From DATHVI01 sp035461385 (lineage in GTDB: Bacteria; Actinomycetota; Thermoleophilia; Solirubrobacterales; 70-9), in NCBI GenBank assembly GCA_035461385.1, contig DATHVI010000179.1, forward strand, positions 1-16,763: a DNA stretch of 16,763 nt. The letters are read 5' to 3'. The notes beneath the pieces were generated by a model. The model was not told where the DNA came from, made no database searches, and saw only the letters and a list, made by a program, of their open reading frames with translations. Positions within the stretch are counted from its first letter, which is position 1. Each line of letters starts with the position of its first letter. This document shows, piece by piece, positions 5,784 to 15,167 of the stretch. A program made the position numbers and the translations under genes.

Positions 5784-7262
5784 GTGCCGGACGAGCCAGA
5801 GCGGACATCCGAGCCTCGCGTCCTCGCCGAGCGGCGGGAGAAGCTCGAGCGGCTGCGCGAGGGCGGGGTCGAGCCGTTCCCGCATTCGTTCGCGGGACGG
5901 GTGCCGATCGCGTCGGTGCACGAGGTGCACGACGACCTCGAGGCCGGGGAGGAGACGGGGGACGCCTACCGGGTCGCGGGGCGGATCGCCGCCCGGCGCG
6001 GGCACGGCAAGGCGGCCTTCATCGATCTCGTCGACGCCAGCGGCCGGATCCAGCTCCACTCGCGGGCCGACGTCGTCGGGGAGGACGCCCACGCGCTGCT
6101 CACCGACCTCGACCTCGGCGACATCGTCGGCGTCGACGGGGTCGCGTTCAAGACCCGCCGCGGCGAGCTCTCGCTCCGCGTCACCGGCTGGGAGCTGCTC
6201 GCGAAGAGCATGCGCCCGCCCCCCGACAAGTACCACGGGCTCGAGGACACCGAGCTGCGCTACCGCCACCGCGAGCTCGACCTGATCGCCAACCCGGAGA
6301 TCCGCGACCTGTTCATGAAGCGGGCGGCGACCGTTGCCGCGGCTCGCGAGTGGCTCGACGCCGAGGGGTTCGTCGAGGTCGAGACGCCGGTGCTCCAGCC
6401 GCTCTACGGCGGGGCGCTGGCGCGCCCGTTCACAACCCACCACAACGCGCTCGATCGCGACCTCTACCTGCGGATCGCGACCGAGCTCTACCTCAAGCGC
6501 TGCGTCGTCGGCGGGATCGAGCGCGTCTACGAGCTCGGCAAGGACTTCCGCAACGAGGGGATCTCGCACAAGCACAACCCCGAGTTCACGATGCTCGAGT
6601 GGTACGAGGCCTACGCCGACTACAACGATGCCGCCGAGCGGCTCGAGCGGCTGGTCGCCCACATCGCCGAGCGCGTGCTCGGGACGACGGTGGTCGAGCG
6701 CGACGGGGCCGAGATCGACTTCGCCCCGCCGTGGCGGCGGCTGACGCTACACGATGCGATTCGCGAGCGAACCGGGATCGACGTCCTCGAGCACCCGACC
6801 CGCGAGGAGCTCGCCACGGCGATGGGCTCCGAGCCCGACGAGGCCGAGGGCTGGGGCAAGCTCGTCGACGGCCTGCTCTCGAAGCAGGTCGAGCCCGAGC
6901 TCGTCCAGCCGACGTTCATCCTCGACTATCCGGTCGAGATGTCCCCGTTCGCGAAGCGCCACCGGGCCGAGGAGGGCCTGGTCGAGCGCTGGGAGGCGTT
7001 CTGCGGCGGGATCGAGATCGCGAACGCGTTCACCGAGCTCAACGACCCCGACGACCAGCGCCGCCGGTTCGAGGCACAGGCCGAGGAGCTCCGGCGTGGC
7101 GACGAGGAGACGCAGCCGTTCGACGAAGGATTCCTCCAGGCGCTCGAGTACGGGATGCCCCCGACCGGCGGGGTCGGACTCGGGATCGACCGCCTGGTGA
7201 TGCTGCTGACCGGGGCGAAGACGCTGCGGGAAGTGTTGCTGTTCCCGGCGATGCGGAGCTGA
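5784..7262 (+). CDS. lysS: Lysyl-tRNA synthetase, class II
   Basis: LysRS charges tRNA-Lys with lysine using ATP. The 492-residue protein has the normal order: an N-terminal helix, an OB-fold anticodon-binding domain (about 50-150, with VAGRIAARRGHGKAAFIDL and IQLHSR), then the class II catalytic core. Motif 1 lies around IRDLFMKRAATVAAARE to GFVEVETPVL, and GGALARPFTTHHNALD is the family's substrate loop. Motif 2 is FRNEGISHKHNPEFTMLEWY from residue 255, and motif 3 is GLGIDRLVMLL from residue 465, ending in the usual LLFP tail. The GTG at 5784 follows TAGGCT by 8 nt. In M. tuberculosis, lysS likewise lies between coaX and clpC. It looks like a single-gene or lysS-FHA unit. Confidence 0.96.
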   Translation: MPDEPERTSEPRVLAERREKLERLREGGVEPFPHSFAGRVPIASVHEVHDDLEAGEETGDAYRVAGRIAARRGHGKAAFIDLVDASGRIQLHSRADVVGEDAHALLTDLDLGDIVGVDGVAFKTRRGELSLRVTGWELLAKSMRPPPDKYHGLEDTELRYRHRELDLIANPEIRDLFMKRAATVAAAREWLDAEGFVEVETPVLQPLYGGALARPFTTHHNALDRDLYLRIATELYLKRCVVGGIERVYELGKDFRNEGISHKHNPEFTMLEWYEAYADYNDAAERLERLVAHIAERVLGTTVVERDGAEIDFAPPWRRLTLHDAIRERTGIDVLEHPTREELATAMGSEPDEAEGWGKLVDGLLSKQVEPELVQPTFILDYPVEMSPFAKRHRAEEGLVERWEAFCGGIEIANAFTELNDPDDQRRRFEAQAEELRRGDEETQPFDEGFLQALEYGMPPTGGVGLGIDRLVMLLTGAKTLREVLLFPAMRS

Positions 7263-7308
7263 CCCGCCGGGCTCGGCCCTTGCGCGCCGCGGCGCGTGGT
7301 GGTCGAAT

Positions 7309-7701
7309 GTGCGCGTGGGCTCAGGGCAGAGCCAGCTCGCCGAGGCCGAGCGCCGCGGCGACCCGTACCTCGTCTACAGCGACGGGCACGGCGACCAGCG
7401 CGTCCTCTCGCTGCCCGACACCTGGGACCGGGTGACGATCGGGCGGGGGCTCGGCGCCGACGTCTCGCTGCCGTGGGACGGCGAGGTCTCGCGCGTGCAC
7501 GCGGAGCTGGTCCGGCTCGGCGACGACTGGGTCGTCGTCGACGACGGGCTCTCCCGCAACGGGACCTTCGTCGGCCCCGAGCGCGTCAGCGGGCGCCGCC
7601 GGCTCACCGACGGCGACGAGGTGCGCGTCGGCTCGACGACGATCGCCTACCGGGACCCGTTCGAGGCCCCCGACCCGACCCGGGCCGTCCCCAGCGCCTA
7701 G
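7309..7701 (+). CDS. Small FHA-domain protein
   Basis: The 130-residue product is essentially one forkhead-associated domain, which reads phosphothreonine on partner proteins. The hallmarks are present in order: VTIGRGLGADVSL (Gly-Arg), SRVHAEL (the Ser-Arg-x-x-His phosphate-binding motif), and LSRNGTFV (Asn-Gly turn), followed by LTDGDEVRVGSTTIAYRDP. There is no signal peptide or membrane segment, so it is cytosolic. No Ser/Thr kinase is in the window, so its partner is unknown. It begins 46 nt after lysS; GTG 7309 and GTG 7315 are both possible, the latter 6 nt after TCGAAT. It occupies the slot between lysS and clpC where M. tuberculosis carries lsr2, but nothing links it to Lsr2 by sequence. 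Confidence 0.85.
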   Translation: MRVGSGQSQLAEAERRGDPYLVYSDGHGDQRVLSLPDTWDRVTIGRGLGADVSLPWDGEVSRVHAELVRLGDDWVVVDDGLSRNGTFVGPERVSGRRRLTDGDEVRVGSTTIAYRDPFEAPDPTRAVPSA

Positions 7702-8034
7702 CGGGGCGTCACCCACCCCCACTAGCGCCGCCCGGTGCTCGGCGAGCCGATTCGGCGCCCGGGTTCCCGCAACTTGCGGCGTGGCCGGTCCGTGCGTGGG
7801 GACCCGTGCGGGGATCGCGACGGCCGCCGATATACTTTCGCTTCGCTGTAGTCGACAGACCGGAGGTTCAATCCTCGGCACCGAGTAGCCGAAAGATGGA
7901 TGAACCCCCGGCGATCTTGCGTCCCTTCGCACGGTCTCCGGGGAATGACCACCGGGTTGGCAATACTGAGGACATGAGCCAGGGCATCGAGCTGAAACGC
8001 AGGAGCAGCCACTAGAGACACGAGGCGGAGCAGT
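7702..8034 (+). promoter_or_regulatory. clpC promoter and structured 5' leader
   Basis: This 333-bp gene-free stretch holds TATACT (7831-7836), a good -10 box, giving an inferred leader of about 190 nt. The leader has a 6-bp hairpin with one bulge at 7860-7878 (loop TTCAAT). It also has a long hairpin at 7906-7943 of 6+4+4 bp, including one G-T wobble, separated by two single mismatches, with loop TCCCTT. A 13-codon ORF at 7974-8015 follows, then GAGGCGGAG before the TTG start of clpC. Upstream of the promoter, CCGCAA/TTGCGG (7767-7779) is a further palindrome. I see no CIRCE or HAIR box and no riboswitch class I recognise. Heat or stress control by structure or the short ORF is inferred. Confidence 0.55.
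7974..8015 (+). CDS. Possible 13-residue leader peptide upstream of clpC
   Basis: ATG 7974 opens a short frame, MSQGIELKRRSSH, ending at TAG 8013-8015, 19 nt before clpC. TGAGGAC directly precedes the ATG, which is too close for an ideal ribosome-binding site. Its stop lies near the clpC ribosome-binding site, so coupled translation is conceivable. It is too short for coding statistics; treat as a candidate. Confidence 0.25.
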   Translation: MSQGIELKRRSSH

Positions 8035-10650
<2,616 letters not shown>

Positions 10651-10655
10651 ACGGC

Positions 10656-10671
10656 GCCGGCTCGGGCCGGC
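10656..10671 (+). terminator. Hairpin just after clpC
   Basis: GCCGGC (10656-10661) and GCCGGC (10666-10671) form a perfect 6-bp stem on a TCGG loop, five bases after the clpC stop. No T tract follows, so it is a stability or factor-dependent terminator candidate only. Confidence 0.35.
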
Positions 10672-10931
10672 TCGGCGTACCACCGCGGCCGCGTGTAGCG
10701 CGGGGCGTTCAAGGAGGCAACGAGGGCGGCGGCCCGAAGGCCTCGGGTCGCTCCGGCGCGCTGCGGCCGACGAAGGCTACGTTTTCCCCGACTACCGGGG
10801 CCAAGGTTACGTTTGGTGCCTCCGTTGTACTCAACGTTCCTCTCGAGCTCGCGGCCTCGCAGGCCGCTCGGCTTTCGGCCCGATCCCGTTACTGATCCTT
10901 CGAGGGGCGCGGTGGCGTCGGGCGGGGTTCG
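10672..10931. other. Hairpin-rich spacer between clpC and radA
   Basis: No credible gene lies in these 260 bases, but four hairpins occur in series. They are: 10728-10752 (10 bp with two G-T wobbles, loop AGGCC); 10786-10800 (CCCCG/CGGGG, loop ACTAC); 10823-10836 (CGTTG/CAACG, loop TACT); and 10851-10867 (GCGGCCT/AGGCCGC, loop CGC). The second is flanked by a direct repeat, AAGGCTACGTTTT at 10773 and AAGGTTACGTTTG at 10803. GGAGGCA (10713-10719) and TGCCTCC (10816-10822) bracket the first two hairpins as an inverted pair. It may be a non-coding RNA or an interspersed repeat; neither strand has a clear T-rich terminator. Confidence 0.4.
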
Positions 10932-10937
10932 TAGTCT
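10932..10937 (+). promoter_or_regulatory. Putative -10 box (TAGTCT) of radA
   Basis: TAGTCT ends exactly 6 nt before the radA ATG at 10944. That spacing puts the transcription start at the A of ATG. There is no Shine-Dalgarno sequence; a leaderless transcript is likely. Confidence 0.5.
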
Positions 10938-10943
10938 CGCGGC

Positions 10944-12344
10944 ATGCCGAGAGCCCAGTCCGTCTACGTCTGCCAATCGTGCGGCCACGAGGCGCTCGCG
11001 TGGTCGGGGCGCTGTGGCGGCTGCGGCGAGTGGAACACGCTCGTCGAGAGCCGGCGCGACTCGGGCTCCGCGGCCGGGGCGGCGCGCGGCGCCTCCGGGC
11101 GTTCCCGCCGGCGCAGGATCGAGGCGCCGCGGGCGGTGCCGCTGCGCGACGTCTCCGCCCCGCGCACGCAGCGACTGCGGACCGGGATCGCCGAGCTCGA
11201 CCGGGTGCTCGGCGGCGGGCTCGTGCCCGGTTCGCTGATCCTCCTCGGGGGCGAGCCGGGGATCGGGAAGTCGACGCTCACCGGGATGGCGCTCGGGAAC
11301 CTGGTCGCGGCGGAGGCGAAGGTGCTCTACGTCTCGGGCGAGGAGTCTGCGGCGCAGGTCCGGCTGCGGGCGGAGCGGCTCGGCGAGGCTGCGCTCGCGG
11401 TGCCGGCGATCGCCGAGACCTCGCTCGAGGCGGTCGTCGCGGCGCTCGAGGCCGAGCGGCCGGCGGCGTGCGTGATCGATTCGATCCAGACGCTCAACGC
11501 CGAGGGGATGAGCGGGGCGCCCGGCTCGGTCGGCCAGGTGCGCGAGGCGGCGAACGCGATCGCCGAGGTCGCGAAGCGGATCGACTGCGCCGTCGTCCTC
11601 GTCGGCCACGTGACCAAGGAGGGCGCGGTCGCCGGGCCCCGGGTGCTCGAGCACCTGGTCGACTGCGTGCTCCTGTTCGAGGGCGAGCGCGAACGCAGCT
11701 TCCGGGTCTTACGCGCGCTCAAGAACCGCTTCGGCGCGACGAGCGAGGTCGGCGTGTTCGAGATGCGCTCGGGCGGCCTGGTCGAGGTCGCCGACCCCTC
11801 GGCGCGGTTCGTCGGCGAGGCAAGCGCGGCGCCCGGGTCGGTGGTGCTCGCGTCGATGGAGGGAACGAGGCCGCTGCTGGTCGAGGTCCAGGCGCTGGTC
11901 GCGCCGACCGAGATCGTCCCGCCGCGGCGGGTCGCGACCGGAATCGACCGCAACCGGCTGGCGATGGTGCTCGCCGTGCTCGCGCGCCACGGCGGCCCTG
12001 CGCTCGGGTCGGCGGACGTGTTCGTGAACGTCGCCGGCGGGATCCGGGTCGACGAGCCCGGCGCCGACCTCGCCGTCGCCCTCGCCGTCGTCTCCGCCCA
12101 CCGGGGCGAGCCGCTCGCCGGCCCCGGCGACAGGCCGCTGTGCTGCTTCGGCGAGGTCGGGTTGACCGGGGAGCTCCGGCCCGTCGCCCACGCCGAGCGC
12201 CGCAGCGCCGAGGCGCTCAAGTTCGGCCTCGGTCCAGTCCTCGCGCCGCCCGCGGCGGAGCGGATCGAGGGGCTGGCGCCGCAACCGACCCTCGCGCGCG
12301 CCCTTGGCGCCGCGCGCCCGCGGCCGCGACGCGCCGCCGCCTGA
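10944..12344 (+). CDS. radA: DNA repair protein RadA (Sms)
   Basis: RadA is a RecA-like hexameric helicase that drives branch migration during recombinational repair. The 466-residue protein begins with a four-Cys zinc finger (Cys10, Cys13, Cys24, Cys27 in CQSCGH and CGGCGEW). The ATPase core has Walker A GGEPGIGKST from residue 102, the CVIDSIQTL Walker B region, and the RadA-specific KNRFG motif at 260-264. The C-terminal Lon-protease-like domain includes EGTRPLLVEVQALV and GIDRNRLAMVLAVL, then VFVNVAGGIRVDEPGADLA. The ATG at 10944 is supported by TAGTCT 6 nt upstream and by the zinc finger starting at residue 8. It is followed by disA 125 nt later; in Bacillus the two are also adjacent and RadA restrains DisA activity, so functional linkage is likely. 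Confidence 0.95.
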   Translation: MPRAQSVYVCQSCGHEALAWSGRCGGCGEWNTLVESRRDSGSAAGAARGASGRSRRRRIEAPRAVPLRDVSAPRTQRLRTGIAELDRVLGGGLVPGSLILLGGEPGIGKSTLTGMALGNLVAAEAKVLYVSGEESAAQVRLRAERLGEAALAVPAIAETSLEAVVAALEAERPAACVIDSIQTLNAEGMSGAPGSVGQVREAANAIAEVAKRIDCAVVLVGHVTKEGAVAGPRVLEHLVDCVLLFEGERERSFRVLRALKNRFGATSEVGVFEMRSGGLVEVADPSARFVGEASAAPGSVVLASMEGTRPLLVEVQALVAPTEIVPPRRVATGIDRNRLAMVLAVLARHGGPALGSADVFVNVAGGIRVDEPGADLAVALAVVSAHRGEPLAGPGDRPLCCFGEVGLTGELRPVAHAERRSAEALKFGLGPVLAPPAAERIEGLAPQPTLARALGAARPRPRRAAA

Positions 12345-12398
12345 GCCCGCCGACTGAGCACCGTGCGAGGTCGGCGCCGAGGCCGCGACGGGTCGGGC

Positions 12399-12438
12399 TT
12401 GACAACCCCGAATCCGAGCTATCCACACGGGATTGACC
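12399..12438 (+). promoter_or_regulatory. Candidate disA promoter(s)
   Basis: TTGACA (12399-12404) is a perfect -35 and is followed after 15 bp by TATCCA (12420-12425), a four-of-six -10; this would give a ~40-nt leader. A second -35-like TTGACC lies at 12433-12438, which with a weak CGATTT ending 6 nt before the ATG could give a leaderless transcript. Either implies disA can be expressed apart from radA. Confidence 0.4.
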
Positions 12439-12469
12439 TCAGCGCGCGGCCACCGGGCGATTTGCCATC

Positions 12470-13585
12470 ATGGCTCGCGTTGTGGCTTCGGAGTCCGGGA
12501 ACGATCTAAGCGAGCTCGAAGCCCGGCAAGATCCCCGCCTCCTCCGCGCCCTCGACATGGTCGCCCCGGGGACGCCGCTTCGCGAGGGGATCGACAACAT
12601 CATCCACGCCCGCACCGGCGGGCTGATCCTGATCGCCGACGCCGAGGACGTCTCGTTCCTGTTCTCCGGCGGGATCAAGCTCGATATCGACTACACCCCG
12701 GCGCTCCTGTACCAGGTCGCGAAGATGGACGGCGCGATCGTCCTCGACGCCGGGAGCCGCAAGATCAGCTGGGCGAACGTCCAGCTGATGCCCGACCCGA
12801 CGATCCTCTCGATGGAGACCGGAACGCGCCACCGTACCGCCGAGCGCGTCTCGAAGCAGGCGAAGGCGCTCGTCGTCGCGATCTCGCAGCGCCGCGACGT
12901 GGTCTCGCTCTACGTCGAGGGGATCAAGTACATCCTCGAGGACATCCCGACGGTGCTCTCGAAGGCGAACCAGGGGCTGGCGACGCTGGAGAAGTACCGC
13001 GACCGCCTCGACCAGGTCGCCGCCCGGCTGAGCGCCCGTGAGCTCAACGGGATGGTCGCCCTCTACGACGCGCTGACGGTGATCCAGCGCGCCGAGCTGG
13101 TGACGCGGATGGCGGCCGAGGTCGAGCGCTACATCATCGAGCTCGGCGCCGAGGGGAGGCTGATCGAGATGCAGCTCGAGGAGACCGTGGTCGGGGTGAT
13201 GGCCGAGCGCGCAGCAGGAGCGCGCGACTACATCGTCGTCGACTCCGAGCCCGCGGTCGAGCGGGCGCTCTCCGAGCTCGGGTCGCTCGAGCACCAGGAG
13301 CTGCTCGACTTCGGGCGCCTCGCGGAGCTGCTCGGGTACGACCGCAAGACGCACACGATCGACTTCCCGGTCTCGCCGCGCGGCTACCGGGCGCTCGCCA
13401 GCGTCCCGCGCCTGCCGCGACTGGTCGCCCAGAAGGTCGTCCACCGCTTCGGCGATCTGGCGGCGATCCTCGCCGCGACCGACCAGGAGCTCGAGGCGGT
13501 CGACGGGGTGGGCGAGATGCACGCGAAGGAGATCCGCGAGGGTCTGCGCAGGCTTGAGGTCGACGAGGTCGACCGCTACCGATGA
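12470..13585 (+). CDS. disA: Diadenylate cyclase / DNA integrity scanning protein DisA
   Basis: DisA condenses two ATP into cyclic di-AMP and lowers its output when it meets branched DNA. The 371-residue, full-length protein has the N-terminal DAC domain with both catalytic signatures: DGA at 87-89 (KMDGAIVLD) and RHR-T at 120-123 (TGTRHRTAERV). A long helical spine follows (about 150-290, including LSKANQGLATLEKYRDRL). A C-terminal helix-hairpin-helix DNA-binding domain spans about 310-365 (VHRFGDLAAILAAT and VDGVGEMHAKEI). The ATG at 12470 fits the usual N-terminus shortly before the RALDMVAPGTPLREGI block. It lies between radA and carD, as in other Gram-positive bacteria. No c-di-AMP phosphodiesterase or ydaO-type riboswitch is visible in the window. 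Confidence 0.96.
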   Translation: MARVVASESGNDLSELEARQDPRLLRALDMVAPGTPLREGIDNIIHARTGGLILIADAEDVSFLFSGGIKLDIDYTPALLYQVAKMDGAIVLDAGSRKISWANVQLMPDPTILSMETGTRHRTAERVSKQAKALVVAISQRRDVVSLYVEGIKYILEDIPTVLSKANQGLATLEKYRDRLDQVAARLSARELNGMVALYDALTVIQRAELVTRMAAEVERYIIELGAEGRLIEMQLEETVVGVMAERAAGARDYIVVDSEPAVERALSELGSLEHQELLDFGRLAELLGYDRKTHTIDFPVSPRGYRALASVPRLPRLVAQKVVHRFGDLAAILAATDQELEAVDGVGEMHAKEIREGLRRLEVDEVDRYR

Positions 13586-13630
13586 GTGCCCTGGAAACCG
13601 ACGGCCGCCCGCGGGTGCCCGTCACGATCG

Positions 13631-13637
13631 AAGGAGG
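13631..13637 (+). promoter_or_regulatory. Perfect Shine-Dalgarno AAGGAGG pointing at an ATT codon
   Basis: AAGGAGG ends five bases before ATT 13643-13645, in the carD frame. It is the strongest ribosome-binding site next to a start in this window, and no ATG, GTG or TTG lies at the right distance. It argues that carD initiates at ATT. Confidence 0.6.
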
Positions 13638-13642
13638 CGAAC

Positions 13643-14209
13643 ATTCCCGAGACAGCAGTTGAGGAGACGGCCGAGACCGCCGTCGACCTGGAGCCCGTCG
13701 TGTGCGAGTTCGAGGTCGGCGACAACGTGGTCTACCCCCATCACGGCGCGGGAGTCGTGCTCAAGAAGGAGACGAAGGAGATCCTCGATGAGCGGCGCGA
13801 CTACCTGACGATCAAGATCCTCCACAACGAGATGACCGTGATGGTGCCGTGCGAGAACGCCCACCGCGCCGGCCTCCGAAGGGTGATCAACGGGGAGCAG
13901 GTGAAGCGAGTGATCGACGTCCTCACCGGTGAGCTCTCCGAGATGCCGAAGAACTGGAACCGGCGGTTCAAGTACAACCGGGAGAAGATCAAGACCGGCG
14001 ACGTCTTCGAGCTCGCCGAGGTCGTCCGCAACCTCGCGATCCGCGAGTGGGAGAAGGGCCTGTCGACGGGCGAGAAGCAGATGTACACGCGGGCGAAGAA
14101 GATCCTCGCCTCGGAGTTCATGTACGCGCTCGACAAAGACTCCGAGGGCGCCGAGCTGTACATCGATGGGCTGCTCGAGGAGCGCTTCGGCGCGAAGGTC
14201 ACTGCCTAG
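13643..14209 (+). CDS. carD: CarD/CdnL-family RNA polymerase-binding regulator
   Basis: CarD binds the RNA polymerase beta subunit and stabilises open promoter complexes. The core begins at CEFEVGDNVVYPHHGAGVV, very close to the mycobacterial N-terminus, forming the Tudor-like polymerase-interacting domain through VMVPCENAHRAGLR. The C-terminal helical DNA-binding domain follows, with NWNRRFKYNREKIKTGD, the conserved Trp-bearing IREWEKGLSTGEKQMYTRAKKIL, and LDKDSEGAELYIDGLL. The start is unusual: AAGGAGG stands 5 nt before ATT 13643, giving IPETAVEETAE and an acidic ~20-residue extension (188 residues in all). Alternatives are GTG 13586, directly after the disA stop, and GTG 13700, with GGAG 6 nt upstream and matching short CarD proteins. 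Function is secure; the start is not. It is co-oriented with disA and ispD. Confidence 0.93.
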   Translation: MPETAVEETAETAVDLEPVVCEFEVGDNVVYPHHGAGVVLKKETKEILDERRDYLTIKILHNEMTVMVPCENAHRAGLRRVINGEQVKRVIDVLTGELSEMPKNWNRRFKYNREKIKTGDVFELAEVVRNLAIREWEKGLSTGEKQMYTRAKKILASEFMYALDKDSEGAELYIDGLLEERFGAKVTA

Positions 14210-14227
14210 GGTCCGTCATCGAGCAAC

Positions 14228-15019
14228 ATGGCGGGCCTGGGACGTCCGATGAGCGGCGCTGCTGGGCCCGATCTGAGCGCAACCGCCGTGATCGCGGCCG
14301 CCGGCTCCGGGGAGCGCCTCGGAGCCGGCGGCCCGAAGGCGCTGGTCGAGGTCGCGGGTAGGCCGCTGCTCGCCTGGTCCCTCGGCGCGTTCGCAGCGGC
14401 GGCGTCCGTCGATCGCGCGATCGTCGCCGCGCCGCCGGGGCGGGAGGGCGACGTCGCCCGTGCCGCCGAGGCCGCGATCGCCGGCGACGGGCTCGAGCTC
14501 GCGGTCGTGGCCGGCGGCACCGAGCGCTCGGAGTCGGTTGCGGCGGCGCTCGGGCGGGTCGAGGGCGACCTGGTCGCGATCCACGACGCGGCCCGGCCGC
14601 TGGTCACGCCGGAGCTGATCGACGCCGTGCTCGCGAAGCTCGCCAGCCGGCCCGACGCCGCCGGCGTGATCGCCGCGGCACCGATCACCGACACCGTCAA
14701 GCGCGCCCGTGAGCCGCGGGGGCGCGCCGGCGAGGCGGAGCGGGAGGGCCCAGCGGTCGAGCGGACCGAGAGCCGCGATTACCTCTGGGCGGCGCAGACG
14801 CCGCAGGCGTTCCGGGCTGCGGCTTTGCGCGGGGCGCACGCCGCCGATGCCGATCGCGTCGCCGCCGCCACCGACGACGCGATGCTCGTCGAGGCCACCG
14901 GCGGCAAGGTCCTGATCGAACCGGCCCCGGCCGCCAACCTGAAGGTGACCACGGCCGCCGACCTCGCGCTCGCGACGCTGATGCTCACTGAGCGCCGGCG
15001 AGGGTTCGTGCCTAGCTGA
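14228..15019 (+). CDS. ispD: 2-C-methyl-D-erythritol 4-phosphate cytidylyltransferase (IspD)
   Basis: IspD attaches CMP from CTP to methylerythritol phosphate in the non-mevalonate isoprenoid pathway. The 263-residue protein shows the nucleotidyltransferase fold: VIAAAGSGERLG followed by GPKALVEVAGRPLL (CTP-binding loop with the conserved Lys), VAGGTERSESVAAAL, IHDAARPLV (metal-binding Asp), DTVKR, AAQTPQAF, TDDA, and the C-terminal NLKVTTAADL. The segment between DTVKR and AAQTPQAF is about ten residues longer and more charged than usual. ATG 14228 is used; ATG 14249 would also keep the fold. TAGGGT overlapping the carD stop could be a -10 box 15 nt upstream. ispF does not follow, unlike many bacteria. 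The 3' end overlaps the convergent small membrane gene by eight bases. Confidence 0.94.
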   Translation: MAGLGRPMSGAAGPDLSATAVIAAAGSGERLGAGGPKALVEVAGRPLLAWSLGAFAAAASVDRAIVAAPPGREGDVARAAEAAIAGDGLELAVVAGGTERSESVAAALGRVEGDLVAIHDAARPLVTPELIDAVLAKLASRPDAAGVIAAAPITDTVKRAREPRGRAGEAEREGPAVERTESRDYLWAAQTPQAFRAAALRGAHAADADRVAAATDDAMLVEATGGKVLIEPAPAANLKVTTAADLALATLMLTERRRGFVPS

Positions 15020-15167
15020 CGATCACGGCGACGACCGCGATCGCGAACGCGATCTGGCCGAGGGTGAGCGCGGTTCCCATGTTCGCGGCCCCGGCGAGCG
15101 CCGCGATCGCGCTCACGGCCACGAACGTGCCGAGGATGATCGCGAGGTCACGGGCGGTGCGAGTCAT
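15012..15167 (-). CDS. 51-residue two-helix membrane protein
   Basis: ATG (plus positions 15165-15167) opens a frame of 51 codons ending in TAG at 15012. The product starts MTRTARDL, then has two hydrophobic segments, about residues 8-27 (LAIILGTFVAVSAIAALAGA) and 33-51 (ALTLGQIAFAIAVVAVIVS), joined by a short ANMGT turn. This is the pattern of a small integral membrane hairpin with a basic N-terminus. It overlaps the last 20 bases of the upstream DUF389 gene in a different frame, so translational coupling is likely, and its end overlaps ispD tail to tail by eight bases. No function can be assigned; a partner or stabiliser of the DUF389 protein is plausible. It is easily missed because of its size. 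Confidence 0.68.
   Translation of the reverse strand: MTRTARDLAIILGTFVAVSAIAALAGAANMGTALTLGQIAFAIAVVAVIVS

Noticed and set aside
7860..7885. tRNA 3'-end look-alike (GGTTCAATCC followed by GGCACC)
   Set aside because: The T-loop would have six rather than seven bases with a poor stem, and there is no matching 5' acceptor strand, D-arm or anticodon arm in the preceding 80 bases.
7843..8034. Cyclic di-AMP (ydaO-type) riboswitch in the clpC leader
   Set aside because: disA in the window made this worth testing, but the conserved ydaO core segments are not recognisable. The leader is reported only as structured.
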